The notes under the pieces were generated by a model that was not told where the DNA came from, did no database searches, and saw only the letters and a program-made list of their open reading frames with translations. Positions 55,471 through 64,000 of a stretch of 64,000 nt of DNA are shown here, in pieces. The first letter of the stretch is position 1; each line of letters opens with the position of its first letter. Location: assembly GCF_000153225.1 (NCBI RefSeq), contig NZ_CH724148.1, forward strand, positions 2,310,611 through 2,374,610. Direction: 5' to 3'. Origin of the DNA: Polaribacter irgensii 23-P. Lineage in GTDB: Bacteria; Bacteroidota; Bacteroidia; Flavobacteriales; Flavobacteriaceae. The translations under genes were made by a program, and so were the position numbers.

Positions 55471-57312
55471 ATGCAAGATACCACGATACTAAAATATATT
55501 AAAGAGATTCTCAAAAGCATGCCAATAGATTGGTTGAATCTTACAACGCACCGCTTAGATATTTATGATGAGAAGCTGGCAAAAACTGAGTTTTTAGATC
55601 AGTTTGAAGTTTTATTTCAGCAGCAAAATTCTAACGTTACAGCATTAAATGAGTTGCCAACTGCATACGACTATATCCGTTTAGGACATCCCTTATCCTG
55701 CGTCTTAGAGTGGTCAATCGGCAAATTAAACAGCACAAAATCGGAAAACGTTATTAGTTTTTCTTCGAAAACAATGCCTGTTTTAGCTATTTTAAGAAAG
55801 AATCTATTAGAAAATAAAAACACTCAAATCATATACAGTGGAGAACTTCCAACATTTTTTGATGTTGAAGTACTCAAAAAAGTATATGGCTATCAATTTG
55901 AATTAAAGCACATTAAAAGCAACACTGAAATTACTCCATTTGAAGGCAGTAGTATTTTCATTTCTCAACAAGATAAAATAGGTGTTTTTGACCCAAGCTT
56001 ACCCGTTGATTTTTTTGTGAATATGCACACCAACTTAGGAAGTATATTGCTCATAAATGGCGCTGGAAATGAGCACTATATTAAAGACATACAGCATGTA
56101 AGAAGAAGGGAATCTATTGCCATGACTCCTGCAAATGCATGCATTGCATTGCAAGCAATAATCGCCTCTACCCCATTGGAGATTCAACCGCTGAACACCG
56201 TTATAAAAGAGAGTGTTCTCAATTCGATTACAAATATTACGGGAGTAGAAACGACTCCTTTAGTGGGTTCTAGCGGACTGTCTATTCAGTACGCAATTAT
56301 GATGGGACTTATAGACGATGCACTGGAAAAACATCCTGGTAAAAGCATCAAAATTATTGTTCCTCCCAACTGTTACGGCGGGACCAATGACCAAGCAAGA
56401 AGGGTCGCTGCTGCTACTAAGAATGTAGAAATAGTAGATTTACCTGTGGATGGTGCAGATGATATGGTAAAAAGTGTCGACATTGTTTTAGATAAAATTG
56501 CAAATGAGGATGGCGTGCCTTATATCATTGCTGAAATTCCAACAAATCCGAGAGTAGAAGTCCCAGAGCTGCTCGCATTAAAGGCTGTATTAAATAAAGT
56601 ACGGAACACCGCGTCTGGTGAAACGGCTATAGATCCTGTTTTTATTTTAGACCAAACTTTTTGTCCGAATGTCCTCTTTTTAGGAACTGGTCAAATACTT
56701 GAGACCATTCGCGCTATTTCATATGCGAGTGGATCTAAATTTCCAAGTGGAGGAAAATGTACTGCCGGATACTGCGTAGGAAACGAAAAAGCAGAAACAT
56801 TGATGGAGAAGATAGCTACACATCTCAAACTTTGTGATAATGAAGGGACGATACTTCAAATGCAAATATTGGCCGAACAATTGCCTTCAATGAATCAAAG
56901 AATAACAGCTGCGTATGAAAATACGCGTGAATTTGTAAACTTCATTCACGAAGCTTTGCCTACTGCTAAAATTAATTTTGTTTCGACAGCTTTGGCCGCT
57001 GCAGGATTTACACCGTCTGTATTTTCGTTAGATCTTCCTACAAAAGGAACTACAGAAGTTGAAAAAGAAGCACACAAGAGAGTGCTAAATTATAAACTCA
57101 TCAACTTAATGATTCAAGAAATTCCAGATGAAAGTAAGTTTTGTGTGAGTTATGGTCAAATTAAAGGTTGTTATTGGACCATTCCGGCAACTTCAACCCA
57201 AGGAACTACCAAGGAAGGCGACAAAGATTATATTGTTCGTGCTTCACTTTCTCCAAACTTAGATCTTAATCTTCATAAAAAAGTGTTCTTAAAATTTATG
57301 AAAAATCTCTAA
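55471..57312 (+). CDS. Cys/Met-metabolism PLP-dependent enzyme, large form
   Basis: 613 aa. Fold-type I PLP enzyme of the cystathionine gamma-synthase/beta-lyase superfamily, longer than the usual 380-400 aa because of an N-terminal region of about 230 residues. The catalytic half shows NCYGGTNDQARR, IIAEIPTNPRVEVPELLALK, FILDQTFCP (cofactor Asp) and ASGSKFPSGGKCTAGYCV, whose Lys (about 421) should hold PLP. The large forms in flavobacteria are of unsettled substrate; a role in sulfur amino acid breakdown or synthesis is likely. It is monocistronic. Confidence 0.85.
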   Translation: MQDTTILKYIKEILKSMPIDWLNLTTHRLDIYDEKLAKTEFLDQFEVLFQQQNSNVTALNELPTAYDYIRLGHPLSCVLEWSIGKLNSTKSENVISFSSKTMPVLAILRKNLLENKNTQIIYSGELPTFFDVEVLKKVYGYQFELKHIKSNTEITPFEGSSIFISQQDKIGVFDPSLPVDFFVNMHTNLGSILLINGAGNEHYIKDIQHVRRRESIAMTPANACIALQAIIASTPLEIQPLNTVIKESVLNSITNITGVETTPLVGSSGLSIQYAIMMGLIDDALEKHPGKSIKIIVPPNCYGGTNDQARRVAAATKNVEIVDLPVDGADDMVKSVDIVLDKIANEDGVPYIIAEIPTNPRVEVPELLALKAVLNKVRNTASGETAIDPVFILDQTFCPNVLFLGTGQILETIRAISYASGSKFPSGGKCTAGYCVGNEKAETLMEKIATHLKLCDNEGTILQMQILAEQLPSMNQRITAAYENTREFVNFIHEALPTAKINFVSTALAAAGFTPSVFSLDLPTKGTTEVEKEAHKRVLNYKLINLMIQEIPDESKFCVSYGQIKGCYWTIPATSTQGTTKEGDKDYIVRASLSPNLDLNLHKKVFLKFMKNL

Positions 57313-57794
57313 TTTAATTACAAATAAGCTGGTAAAAAAACGTTTAATATATATTCCGAATTACCAAAATATTTTAAAGTGTTGTTGTGTGAAAAAATAA
57401 TTTAAAAGTTTTAGGATAATTTGTCATAAAGATTAATTTCAATATGTAATTCGTAACATATTAGTAAATCACAAGAGGGAAGCCAATCAGAAAAAAAGAA
57501 CTTACTAGTCTATTTTATTATATTTTTGAATTGATAATTAATCAAAAAAATTATTGTTTATTACCCAATAATACTATGGTATATAAATACTTAACGCTTA
57601 TAAGTTTTAATTTAAAAGTAAAAATTATCCTAACTATTTTATTTGTTTACTGTTTTACACACACACAGAAGCTAAGAGCGTTCGCCAGTATTTCGTAAAA
57701 AAAGCAAGAAACTAAAACTTAATAAAAAAATAATACAGCAATTCTTAAGATAGATCGGCAGCAATATTGGTTCACAACACAGCAATAAAATAGC
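57313..57794. other. Gene-free stretch
   Basis: No gene or clear terminator seen between the PLP enzyme and the HAD gene. Confidence 0.35.
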
Positions 57795-58466
57795 ATGAAA
57801 AAAGCAGTATTTTTCGACATGAACGAAACCTTATTAGACCTAAGTTTACTTAAGGAACATTTTAAGAAACACTTTGACGATCCGTATATTCTAAAATATT
57901 GGTTCACAAAATTATTGCACAGCTCGACGATCATGGGAATTATGGGCGTGTATAAAAATTTTGGAGAATTGGCCGCTGTTGCTTTAGAAAATTTGTTTTT
58001 CGAAAATAACAAATCTTTAAGCGGTGCTGTAAAAGCTGAAATACTTGGCGCATTTAGAAAATTACCCGCTTATGAGGATGTAAGACCGGCTCTTACAGTT
58101 TTAAAAGAGCATCACATTCTCGTTATTGCTGTTTCGAACTCGTCTTTAGAAATGATGAAAGAACAACTGACAAATGCAGGAATTATAGACCTTTTTGATT
58201 CTTATTACTCTGCAGACAACGTTGAGAATTACAAGCCTTTTGAAGATATTTATCGTGCAACAGCGCAACGAGAAGAATTACAACTTGAAAACATAGTCAT
58301 GGTTGCAACCCATGATTGGGATTTATTTGGAGCAAAAAAAATTGGACTTACTACTGCTTACATCAAACGGAAGCGAGAAATATACAATCCTTATTACTTG
58401 CAGCCAGATTTTAATGCGTCCAATTTACGCGATTTAATTCAGCAAATAATTCAGGTCAAGTATTGA
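57795..58466 (+). CDS. HAD-superfamily hydrolase, haloacid dehalogenase type II-like
   Basis: 223 aa. Nucleophile motif FDMNETLLD at residues 7-15 (DxN pattern of type II L-2-haloacid dehalogenases, nucleophile Asp8), a helical cap, VIAVSNSSLEMMKEQL (motif II Ser), VENYKPFEDIYRATAQ (motif III Lys) and MVATHDWDLFGAKKIGLTTAYI (motif IV). The family hydrolyses haloacids or small phosphates; the substrate is unknown. It precedes an AraC regulator by 197 bp. Confidence 0.88.
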   Translation: MKKAVFFDMNETLLDLSLLKEHFKKHFDDPYILKYWFTKLLHSSTIMGIMGVYKNFGELAAVALENLFFENNKSLSGAVKAEILGAFRKLPAYEDVRPALTVLKEHHILVIAVSNSSLEMMKEQLTNAGIIDLFDSYYSADNVENYKPFEDIYRATAQREELQLENIVMVATHDWDLFGAKKIGLTTAYIKRKREIYNPYYLQPDFNASNLRDLIQQIIQVKY

Positions 58467-58663
58467 AAAGTAAAAGATTAATTTTGATACAACCCTATTT
58501 TACAAAACCGATCAAGTATCGCTAGTACCCTTTTAGAAATGCAGAATAACAAGCACTTGAATCATTGCGAATTTGAATTTTGTGCTGTTTCTAGATTTGA
58601 TAAAATAAACAAGGTTGTCGCTGCTGCAGCTGCACTCAAATACGAATTTAAAAGAAGAAAAAA

Positions 58664-59497
58664 ATGCCCATAGAAAACATACCTGAAATTTATTTTCAAA
58701 ATAATAAGAGTTCTCAAGACATCTTTGTTTATGATTTTAAGATGTCGAACGATGTGGTAAAAAGTAAAGTAAATTTAAGTATGAATATGTTTAGCTTTCT
58801 ACAAGTTGGTAAAAAGCAAGTACATTTTGCTGGCGCATCGGTTGCCGTAAATAAAGCACAATCCTTATTACTTAAGAAGGGAAATTGGCTTTGGACTGAA
58901 TTATTAGGTACTGAAACCGTTTATTACTGCAAACTTTTCTTCTTTTCTGAAAAAAAACTGACTGACTTTTTAAGTAAATATACAAACGACGTAAAGCCGT
59001 ATAAAGAAGATGTGCCTTATTTTGTGATTGAAAATGACGATTATATTGCTACTTTTATTAACTCTTTGTCGTCTCACACTTTTACAAATCACAGTTATAG
59101 TGACGCTTTGTTAGTTTTAAAATTTGAAGAAATTATGCTGTATTTATTAAACAAATACGGTGCTACTTTTGAATACTACTTGCACTCGTTAATCTCAAAA
59201 AAGATTTCGCCATTTAAAAACATCGTAGAAAGCAATGTCAACTCCAACCTAAAACTAGAAGAAATTGCTTTTCTCTGTAACATGAGTCTCTCTACTTTTA
59301 AACGTCATTTTACTGCTGAATATAAGGAACCTCCAGGAAAATGGCTTCAAGACAAGCGCCTTCGAAAAGCAAAAGAACTGCTGCAAGTAGGTGCTCTAAA
59401 AGCATCGGATATTTACTTCGATATTGGGTATAACAACCTGTCTAACTTCAGTATAGCCTTCAAAAAGAAGTTCGGAATTAGTCCATCAGACATTTAA
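58664..59497 (+). CDS. AraC-family transcriptional regulator
   Basis: 277 aa. N-terminal ExsA-like/cupin sensor (about 1-160) and C-terminal double helix-turn-helix (about 180-277): NLKLEEIAFLCNMSLSTFKRHFTAEYKEPPGKWLQDKRLRKAKELL and ASDIYFDIGYNNLSNFSIAFKKKFGISPS. It is followed after about 210 bp by an aldehyde dehydrogenase on the same strand, the usual target of this arrangement in flavobacteria. The intergenic region holds a TTGAC...CAAGT-like segment but no clean operator was identified. A decayed paralogue lies at 36807-37591. Confidence 0.9.
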   Translation: MPIENIPEIYFQNNKSSQDIFVYDFKMSNDVVKSKVNLSMNMFSFLQVGKKQVHFAGASVAVNKAQSLLLKKGNWLWTELLGTETVYYCKLFFFSEKKLTDFLSKYTNDVKPYKEDVPYFVIENDDYIATFINSLSSHTFTNHSYSDALLVLKFEEIMLYLLNKYGATFEYYLHSLISKKISPFKNIVESNVNSNLKLEEIAFLCNMSLSTFKRHFTAEYKEPPGKWLQDKRLRKAKELLQVGALKASDIYFDIGYNNLSNFSIAFKKKFGISPSDI

Positions 59498-59708
59498 AAT
59501 TAACAAAATTAAATGTAAATTATTGATTCAAAGTGATTTAAAATATGCGTATTATTTTTTTTATGTAATAAAAAACAATACTGAACTTTTTTCATAAGTT
59601 ATTGACCTGTATCAATAACGCCACAAGTAAGCACACTCCATACATTTGCCTTGTAATTAAAACACGCTTGTTTTTGCAAGCATTATTTAATAATTTAAAA
59701 TTATAATT

Positions 59709-61211
59709 ATGGCAAATGTATTAAAACCAAAATTCAAAGAAAGGTACGAGAACTTTATAGGAGGTAAATTCGTAGCGCCTGTAAAAGGTCAGTATTTCGA
59801 TAATGTGTCTCCTGTAGATGGTAAAGTATTTACCCAAGCGGCACGTTCTACGCAAGAAGATATCGATCTTGCTTTAGATGCAGCGCATGAAGCGTTTCCT
59901 TCTTGGAGTGTAACTTCTGCAACCGAACGAAGTAATATGTTATTAAAAATTGCACAAGTAATGGAGGACAACCTTGAATACTTAGCAACTTTAGAGACCA
60001 TCGATAATGGGAAACCAATTCGTGAAGCACGTGCAGCAGACATCCCGTATTGTGTTGATCACTTTCGGTATTTCGCAGGTGTTATCCGTGCAGACGAAGG
60101 AAGCATCTCTGAGCACGACAAAGACACATTAAGTATTGTATTAAACGAACCTATTGGTGTTGTTGGTGAAATCATCCCTTGGAACTTCCCTATGTTAATG
60201 TTGGCTTGGAAAATTGCTCCGGCTTTAGCAGCAGGTTGTACAGCAGTTGTAAAACCAGCAGAGCAAACTCCTACGAGTGTTATTGCGTTAATGGAGCTCA
60301 TTGGAGATATTTTACCTGCTGGTGTACTTAACATCGTAACTGGTTTTGGCGCAGAAGCTGGACAAGCTTTAGCAACATCTAAACGTATTGCAAAACTTTC
60401 ATTTACGGGTTCTACGGAAACAGGGCGTAAAGTGTACCACAATGCAGCAGACAATATCATACCGGTAACTATGGAACTAGGAGGGAAATCTCCTAATGTT
60501 TTCTTTCCATCGGTAGCAGCGCAAGACGACGAATTCTTTAGCAAATGTATTGAAGGCGCATTGATGTTTGCACTGAACCAAGGAGAAATCTGTACAACAC
60601 CGTCTCGTATCCTAGTGCATGAGGACATTGCTGATCTTTTTATCGAAAGAATGCAAGAACGCTTAAAGTTAGTGAAAGCGGGCAATCCTTTGGATCCAGA
60701 AACAATGATTGGTTCTCAAGTTTCTAAAGCACAATGTGAAAAGATTCTTGACTACATCAATATTGGTAAAGAGGAAGGCGCTATTGTACTGGCTGGTGGA
60801 GAAGCAGGCAAACAAGAAGGCGATCTTGCTGGCGGATACTATGTGCAACCAACAGTATTAAAAGGAACAAATGACATGCGTGTGTTTCAAGAAGAAATTT
60901 TTGGGCCAGTTGTAGCATTGACTACTTTTAGTTCTACAGAAGAAGCAATAGCTATCGCTAACGATACACCATACGGCTTAGGAGCTGGTGTTTGGTCTCG
61001 CGATGCGCACGAATTATTTCAAGTACCACGTGCTATTAAAGCGGGTAGAGTTTGGGTAAACCAATACAACACATATCCTGCTCACGCTCCTTTTGGAGGT
61101 GTGAAAGCATCGGGATTTGGTCGTGAAAACCATAAAATGGCTTTGGATCATTACCGTGTTGTAAAAAACATGTTGGTCTCTTATGACAAGAAACCTCTTG
61201 GATTCTTTTAA
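59709..61211 (+). CDS. Aldehyde dehydrogenase, NAD(P)-dependent
   Basis: 500 aa, full-length ALDH of the acetaldehyde-oxidising ExaC/AldB-like group. Catalytic residues: Glu in [13 protein letters not shown] (about 256) and Cys in [14 protein letters not shown] (about 294). Also visible are [22 protein letters not shown] and [16 protein letters not shown] motifs ([11 protein letters not shown]). Oxidises aldehydes to acids, for example acetaldehyde to acetate. The AraC gene upstream likely activates it. High codon-usage quality and a strong terminator suggest a well-expressed gene. Confidence 0.95.
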   Translation: MANVLKPKFKERYENFIGGKFVAPVKGQYFDNVSPVDGKVFTQAARSTQEDIDLALDAAHEAFPSWSVTSATERSNMLLKIAQVMEDNLEYLATLETIDNGKPIREARAADIPYCVDHFRYFAGVIRADEGSISEHDKDTLSIVLNEPIGVVGEIIPWNFPMLMLAWKIAPALAAGCTAVVKPAEQTPTSVIALMELIGDILPAGVLNIVTGFGAEAGQALATSKRIAKLSFTGSTETGRKVYHNAADNIIPVTMELGGKSPNVFFPSVAAQDDEFFSKCIEGALMFALNQGEICTTPSRILVHEDIADLFIERMQERLKLVKAGNPLDPETMIGSQVSKAQCEKILDYINIGKEEGAIVLAGGEAGKQEGDLAGGYYVQPTVLKGTNDMRVFQEEIFGPVVALTTFSSTEEAIAIANDTPYGLGAGVWSRDAHELFQVPRAIKAGRVWVNQYNTYPAHAPFGGVKASGFGRENHKMALDHYRVVKNMLVSYDKKPLGFF

Positions 61212-61234
61212 TTAAAAGGCATTCATTTTCAAGC

Positions 61235-61265
61235 AAAACCCCAGGTAACTCTGGGGTTTTATTGG
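61235..61265 (+). terminator. Intrinsic terminator of the aldehyde dehydrogenase gene
   Basis: AAAACCCCAG (61235-61244), loop GTAACT, CTGGGGTTTT (61251-61260) forms a 10-bp stem ending in a T-run. Confidence 0.9.
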
Positions 61266-61912
61266 TTCGCTCCTTTCCTGAAAGACGCACCAGAATTCTG
61301 CTTTTTAATATTTAAAAAAATATTAATTCGGCACGTGTGTATAAAATTGAGAAATATTTTAGGATACGCACAACGCATCCCTGCTGTTAAAACGATCCTT
61401 AAAGCAACGCAGTCTGTAAAATTAAAAACTTCTTAAAATAGATTGTATCACATAAAATATTGTATCGCCGTTGCTAATGCAAATCCAAAAAGAATAAAAA
61501 TTGGCCTGTTAACAGCATGTGAAATGAATTGCCGGCAACGCACTTGTCTACAAAAGTATAAACAGACTTTCTTGGCTCGGGATGTATTCATTAATCACTT
61601 GCTTAACGCAACTTAATAGAAACAAACACCGATCCGCAATAATTTATAAACGTGGAAACAGGGCAAATGCGATAAATTTAATTTTACCGAGATCAGAAGC
61701 ACTATTAGATAAAAGCAAATTTTGGCTTTTTTGAAGACGTTTGGGTTTTTGATACATACACGTTGTAAACAAAATAAGAAAATTGCTTTCTAACAGGAGC
61801 AAAATCGATTGCTTACACTAGTAAGGCTATTTCAACGGTTTAGATATTTTGTCTATGATGGCATTTTCAAATTTGAATTAATTATCTTAGTAACTCATAT
61901 TAAAACATTCTC
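61266..61912. other. Gene-free stretch with a decayed cassette repeat
   Basis: About 61529-61640 reads TGAATTGCCGGCAACGC, CAAAAGTATAAACAGACTTTC, TTGGCTCGGGATGTATTC, ATCACTTGCTTAACGCAAC. Compared with intact repeats, the left end and GTT end are lost. No gene. Confidence 0.45.
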
Positions 61913-62065
61913 ATGAATTTAGTAATGTTTGCAGTCGGAACCGTAATCTCAATCACCTATATCATCGGTCTTGTGTGGAATATAGGATATCGGGTGAAGG
62001 AAAGTAAAGAAGAAAAATATGGTTATTATTCCAGACACAGCCAACCAGAGCAGGATGAGTTATAA
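61913..62065 (+). CDS. Small single-helix membrane protein
   Basis: 50 aa: a hydrophobic helix (VMFAVGTVISITYIIGLVWNIGY) followed by a charged tail (KESKEEKYGYYSRHSQPEQDEL). The frame is intact, opens on ATG and has the composition of the short membrane proteins found singly in many flavobacterial genomes. No function is known. Confidence 0.6.
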   Translation: MNLVMFAVGTVISITYIIGLVWNIGYRVKESKEEKYGYYSRHSQPEQDEL

Positions 62066-62779
62066 TAAGCACAGCAAAAAAACTACACATCTCTGAAAAG
62101 GCCTATTTTAGCTTTCCAAAACCACAAAAGTATACAATGCGATAAGAGCATTCGCAGGGTATTCTAGGGATACTTGTGCAACAGACAGAAAAGCCTACAT
62201 TGCTGGAAGTATCTACAAACGAATCAAAGCATATCGCAGCATACCTATTTTTTTCGGAGTTTGAAATACACTGCCATATACTACGTGTTTAATTTTTAAG
62301 GACCACTTTCAAAACGAAATTATAAAAAATTGACTGCCCTAAAACGCCCCGTCTAATTTGCTAAGAAAAATCTTTCATCCTATTTTTTGCCGCAGCTAAA
62401 TTTTAAATACGAACTCTAAAATAATTATTAGAAAATATTTCACCAATCTAATAGAAGAGTCAATGTTAAAGACACAATCCCAAACAATCTTAAATCTTTC
62501 TCCCAATCTAAAAATTTAAATTGAATCCTAGCGTCTGAAAAAAGTATATAGTAGTTACTAAGAACACAGAGCTTCGAAAAATAGAAATGTGTTGTAAACT
62601 TCTTTTTCATCTAAAGAGTAAAAAAGAGTAAGACAGGCAAAAATAAAAACAATAGCTTTTCAAAAAATAATAAAACGCTGTCGTTTTATAAAGTAAGAAA
62701 ATGGGCGCACAGATTCAAATAATACCCAATATACTGCGATGATTTATGTGCAGTTATTCAAAGCATGGCTCTATGCACG
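62066..62779. other. Gene-free stretch
   Basis: AT-rich with no supported frame on either strand; reads as decayed sequence leading into a cassette-repeat fragment. Confidence 0.35.
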
Positions 62780-62864
62780 TTCAGACGGATTTCCTTGTTT
62801 TGTTGTATTTAGCAAACTACCGTCTTTATCCACGCAACACACGTATACAAATACGTTGCTTTCC
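62780..62864 (+). repeat. Cassette-repeat right half
   Basis: TTCAGACGGATTTCCTTG, then TTGTATTTAGCAAACTACCG, CCACGCAACACACGTATAC, AAATAC and GTTGCTTTCC (62855-62864). The right end is well preserved; the left end is lost. Confidence 0.65.
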
Positions 62865-62895
62865 CCCCAACCCTCACTAAAAAGAGGAAAGCAAC
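62855..62895. repeat. 41-bp element with complementary 10-bp ends
   Basis: GTTGCTTTCC (62855-62864) and GGAAAGCAAC (62886-62895) are exact reverse complements around 21 nt. The left arm sits where a cassette should start, so this follows the cassette end rule but has no gene. It could be an empty cassette, a deletion derivative or a plain hairpin. The following sequence (CACTTTAATGCAAGC) aligns with the long-form extension. Confidence 0.5.
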
Positions 62896-62966
62896 CCAAC
62901 ACTTTAATGCAAGCATAATACTGCACCCTATTTTCAGGGATCCGCAAATTATACTGAATTCAGGGG

Positions 62967-62997
62967 TTGACAGGCGGTAGAATAAAAACTATATTTT
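62967..62997 (+). promoter_or_regulatory. Array promoter, class B copy
   Basis: CAGGGAT and CAGGGGT boxes, then TTG (62967-62969), a 20-nt spacer and TATATTTT (62990-62997). It points at the small gene at 63136. The downstream sequence (AGAACCTAAAGTT) differs from the RNA-bearing class and matches the copy at 63609. Confidence 0.6.
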
Positions 62998-63135
62998 AAA
63001 CAGTTTAAGAAAAGAACCTAAAGTTGGCTTTGAGCACCACTGCTGGGAATAATCGTAGGTTGTATTTTCGCTGTTGTATGTCTAGTAGGAGCCAGTTATG
63101 CTGTCGCAGATACTTGTTAATTAAAAATTAAAAAA

Positions 63136-63348
63136 ATGATAAAACATTCAAAGAAAACAGTGTTCTATTTTTTACTTTTTACTTCCATTATGACTGGAAT
63201 CTCTTTAGCAGATGTTAAATGGAGTATTGTAAAAGCAACAGAAAATGGCTTTAAGGAAATATTATTACCCTTAATTTTTTGCTTGCTAACTATCAACTTT
63301 TTAGTTTCTTATGTAGACAAAATTAAGAAAGAAAATAGGAAGAGTTAA
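63136..63348 (+). CDS. Small two-helix membrane protein
   Basis: 70 aa. Two hydrophobic segments (about 8-25 and 42-60) and a basic C-terminus (DKIKKENRKS). It is not recognised. It lies between a promoter-bearing repeat (62967) and an attC-like repeat (63375), so it has the context of a cassette gene. Directly upstream, 63034-63118 encodes a hydrophobic stretch ending in GASYAVADTC without a start codon, perhaps the remnant of a second small peptide. Confidence 0.55.
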   Translation: MIKHSKKTVFYFLLFTSIMTGISLADVKWSIVKATENGFKEILLPLIFCLLTINFLVSYVDKIKKENRKS

Positions 63349-63374
63349 TTTGATAGAGTGCCTATAAACAGAAC

Positions 63375-63496
63375 TTGGCATAACACCACATATAAAAGAA
63401 CAGCAGTGAAATGCAAGCTAAAAGCGTTTGCTTAACTGCTGTTTTGATTTACAATCTGAAAATAAAAGGGTTTTTTAATCCGCTATGTTATACGGA
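63375..63496 (+). repeat. attC-like repeat, AGCAG-hairpin variant
   Basis: TTGGCATAACACC (63375-63387), then AACAGCAGTGAAATGCAAGC and GCGTTTGCTTAACTGCTGTT form a long hairpin as in the C1/C2 repeat at 12221. The right end is less clear (CCGCTATGTTATACGG). Confidence 0.65.
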
Positions 63497-63608
63497 TAAT
63501 ACCAGTACTCCCCTAAAAGCCCCTTCTAAAAAAAGAACGCATAACTAAAATAAAACGGCAGTACTATACCCATTTAGAGGGATAATAGAATTATACTGTT
63601 TTCAGGGA

Positions 63609-63639
63609 TTGACACGCATTAAATAATACGCTATGTTTA
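63609..63639 (+). promoter_or_regulatory. Array promoter, class B copy at the window end
   Basis: AGAGGGAT and CAGGGAT boxes, TTG (63609-63611), a 20-nt spacer and TATGTTTA (63632-63639), followed by GAAACCTAAAGTTCG. It would serve the lipoprotein gene at 63905. Confidence 0.6.
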
Positions 63640-63904
63640 TAAAGCATAAAAAAAGAAACCTAAAGTTCGTTTTCGGACCCATATTCTAAAAAGGGCAACT
63701 GCTGTCGGTGAGTACTATTTTATACAACATGAAGAATCAATAAAATGGTAAAAAACGGATAAACATCAAACAGCAAGAATGCTAAGATTGAAACTGACAA
63801 AAGAAAAAAGTAGATTAAATAACCAAAATCAAAAAAGTATAATTTTTTTAATAGCGAGAGAGTCTAAAAAAAGCGAAAAGATTTTTTCATAAATTTAATA
63901 AGTT

Positions 63905-64000
63905 ATGAACGTATTTAAAATTTTAAGAAACAAAAGAATCATTATTTTATTTAGTTTAAGTTTTTTGTTTTTCTCCTGTTCTCAATATGAGTTAAATAAT
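63905..64000 (+). CDS. Lipoprotein, N-terminal part (cut by window end)
   Basis: 32 residues visible: a basic start (MNVFKILRNKRII), a hydrophobic stretch and a lipobox with Cys (FLFFSCSQYELNN, Cys at residue 25). The remainder lies beyond the window. It is preceded by a class B array promoter, so it may be the first cargo of a further cassette. Confidence 0.6.
   Translation, partial: MNVFKILRNKRIIILFSLSFLFFSCSQYELNN

Noticed and set aside
63095..63384. GTTATGC at 63095 paired with GCATAAC before 63384 as a cassette around the small membrane protein
   Set aside because: Only 7 of 10 bases match and the sequence before 63095 lacks the conserved repeat right end.
1..64000. Integron integrase or other site-specific recombinase in the window
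   Set aside because: None of the encoded proteins has a tyrosine or serine recombinase signature; the gene must lie elsewhere if it exists.
1..64000. tRNA or rRNA genes
   Set aside because: No cloverleaf-like sequence with TTCRANNC and a CCA-compatible acceptor, and no conserved rRNA stretches were seen on reading; a tRNAscan-SE run would settle this.

Overview
The window looks like chromosome of a marine-type member of the Flavobacteriaceae (Bacteroidota). It is AT-rich, has promoters of the Bacteroidota form (TTG, 19-20 nt, TAnnTTTG), secreted GLPGLI-family proteins paired with beta-barrel outer-membrane proteins that carry a carboxypeptidase-regulatory-like N-domain, DUF3575 and CHRD/cupredoxin proteins, and a nickel superoxide dismutase. 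The genus cannot be read from the sequence. No rRNA, tRNA, CRISPR array, transposase or site-specific recombinase gene was seen.

Layout. (1) 1-2743: decayed remains of a repeat-bounded gene array, with one relic gene and one intact unit carrying a YiiX-like lipoprotein. (2) 2744-9911: metabolic and stress genes. An Lrp-type regulator diverges from mesX-mesD (folate-dependent methionine synthesis that bypasses MetE/MetH) and a TauE/SafE permease. A DtxR-type regulator diverges from a nickel-SOD operon whose flanking small genes carry frameshifts. (3) 9895-31960: the centre of interest, 13 consecutive gene cassettes, all genes on the + strand, separated by copies of a 90-140 bp (sometimes about 480 bp) repeat. 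(4) 32-64 kb: ordinary chromosomal genes (pyrC, sulfurtransferase, aldehyde dehydrogenase, PLP enzyme, HxlR/nitroreductase, AraC, HAD and others) set in unusually long gene-free stretches that hold pseudogenes and fading copies of the same repeat.

The cassette system. Every inter-gene repeat begins ...AAC and ends GTT.... The roughly 10 bases at the left end of each cassette (GTT + 7 nt) are the reverse complement of the roughly 10 bases at that same cassette's right end (7 nt + AAC). They match 10/10 in nine cassettes and 8-9/10 in the rest, while the 7-nt sequences differ from cassette to cassette. This is the topology of integron cassettes with attC sites. However, the cores do not obey the integron GTTRRRY rule, the complementary arm is longer, and no integrase is present. 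The repeat interior is an imperfect palindrome with covarying positions. Its recurrent mismatches are A.C on the + strand, so they become T.G wobbles on the - strand, meaning the bottom strand folds better, as for attC sites. A long form of the repeat also contains a conserved promoter preceded by tandem ATACC...CAGGGAT boxes, followed by a roughly 100-nt candidate structured RNA ending in an intrinsic-terminator-like hairpin.

Cassette cargo. It includes likely defence or conflict genes (CAP12-type TIR effector, SIR2-like DUF4917 protein, HNH nuclease, ion-channel-like membrane protein). There are two large cassettes, each holding small secreted peptide - GLPGLI protein - outer-membrane receptor-like protein, and a reduced relative of these. 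The rest are a thioredoxin-fold lipoprotein, a serine hydrolase, DUF3703 and unknown small proteins. The array therefore looks like a mobile-gene repository using either a divergent integron or an undescribed recombination system.
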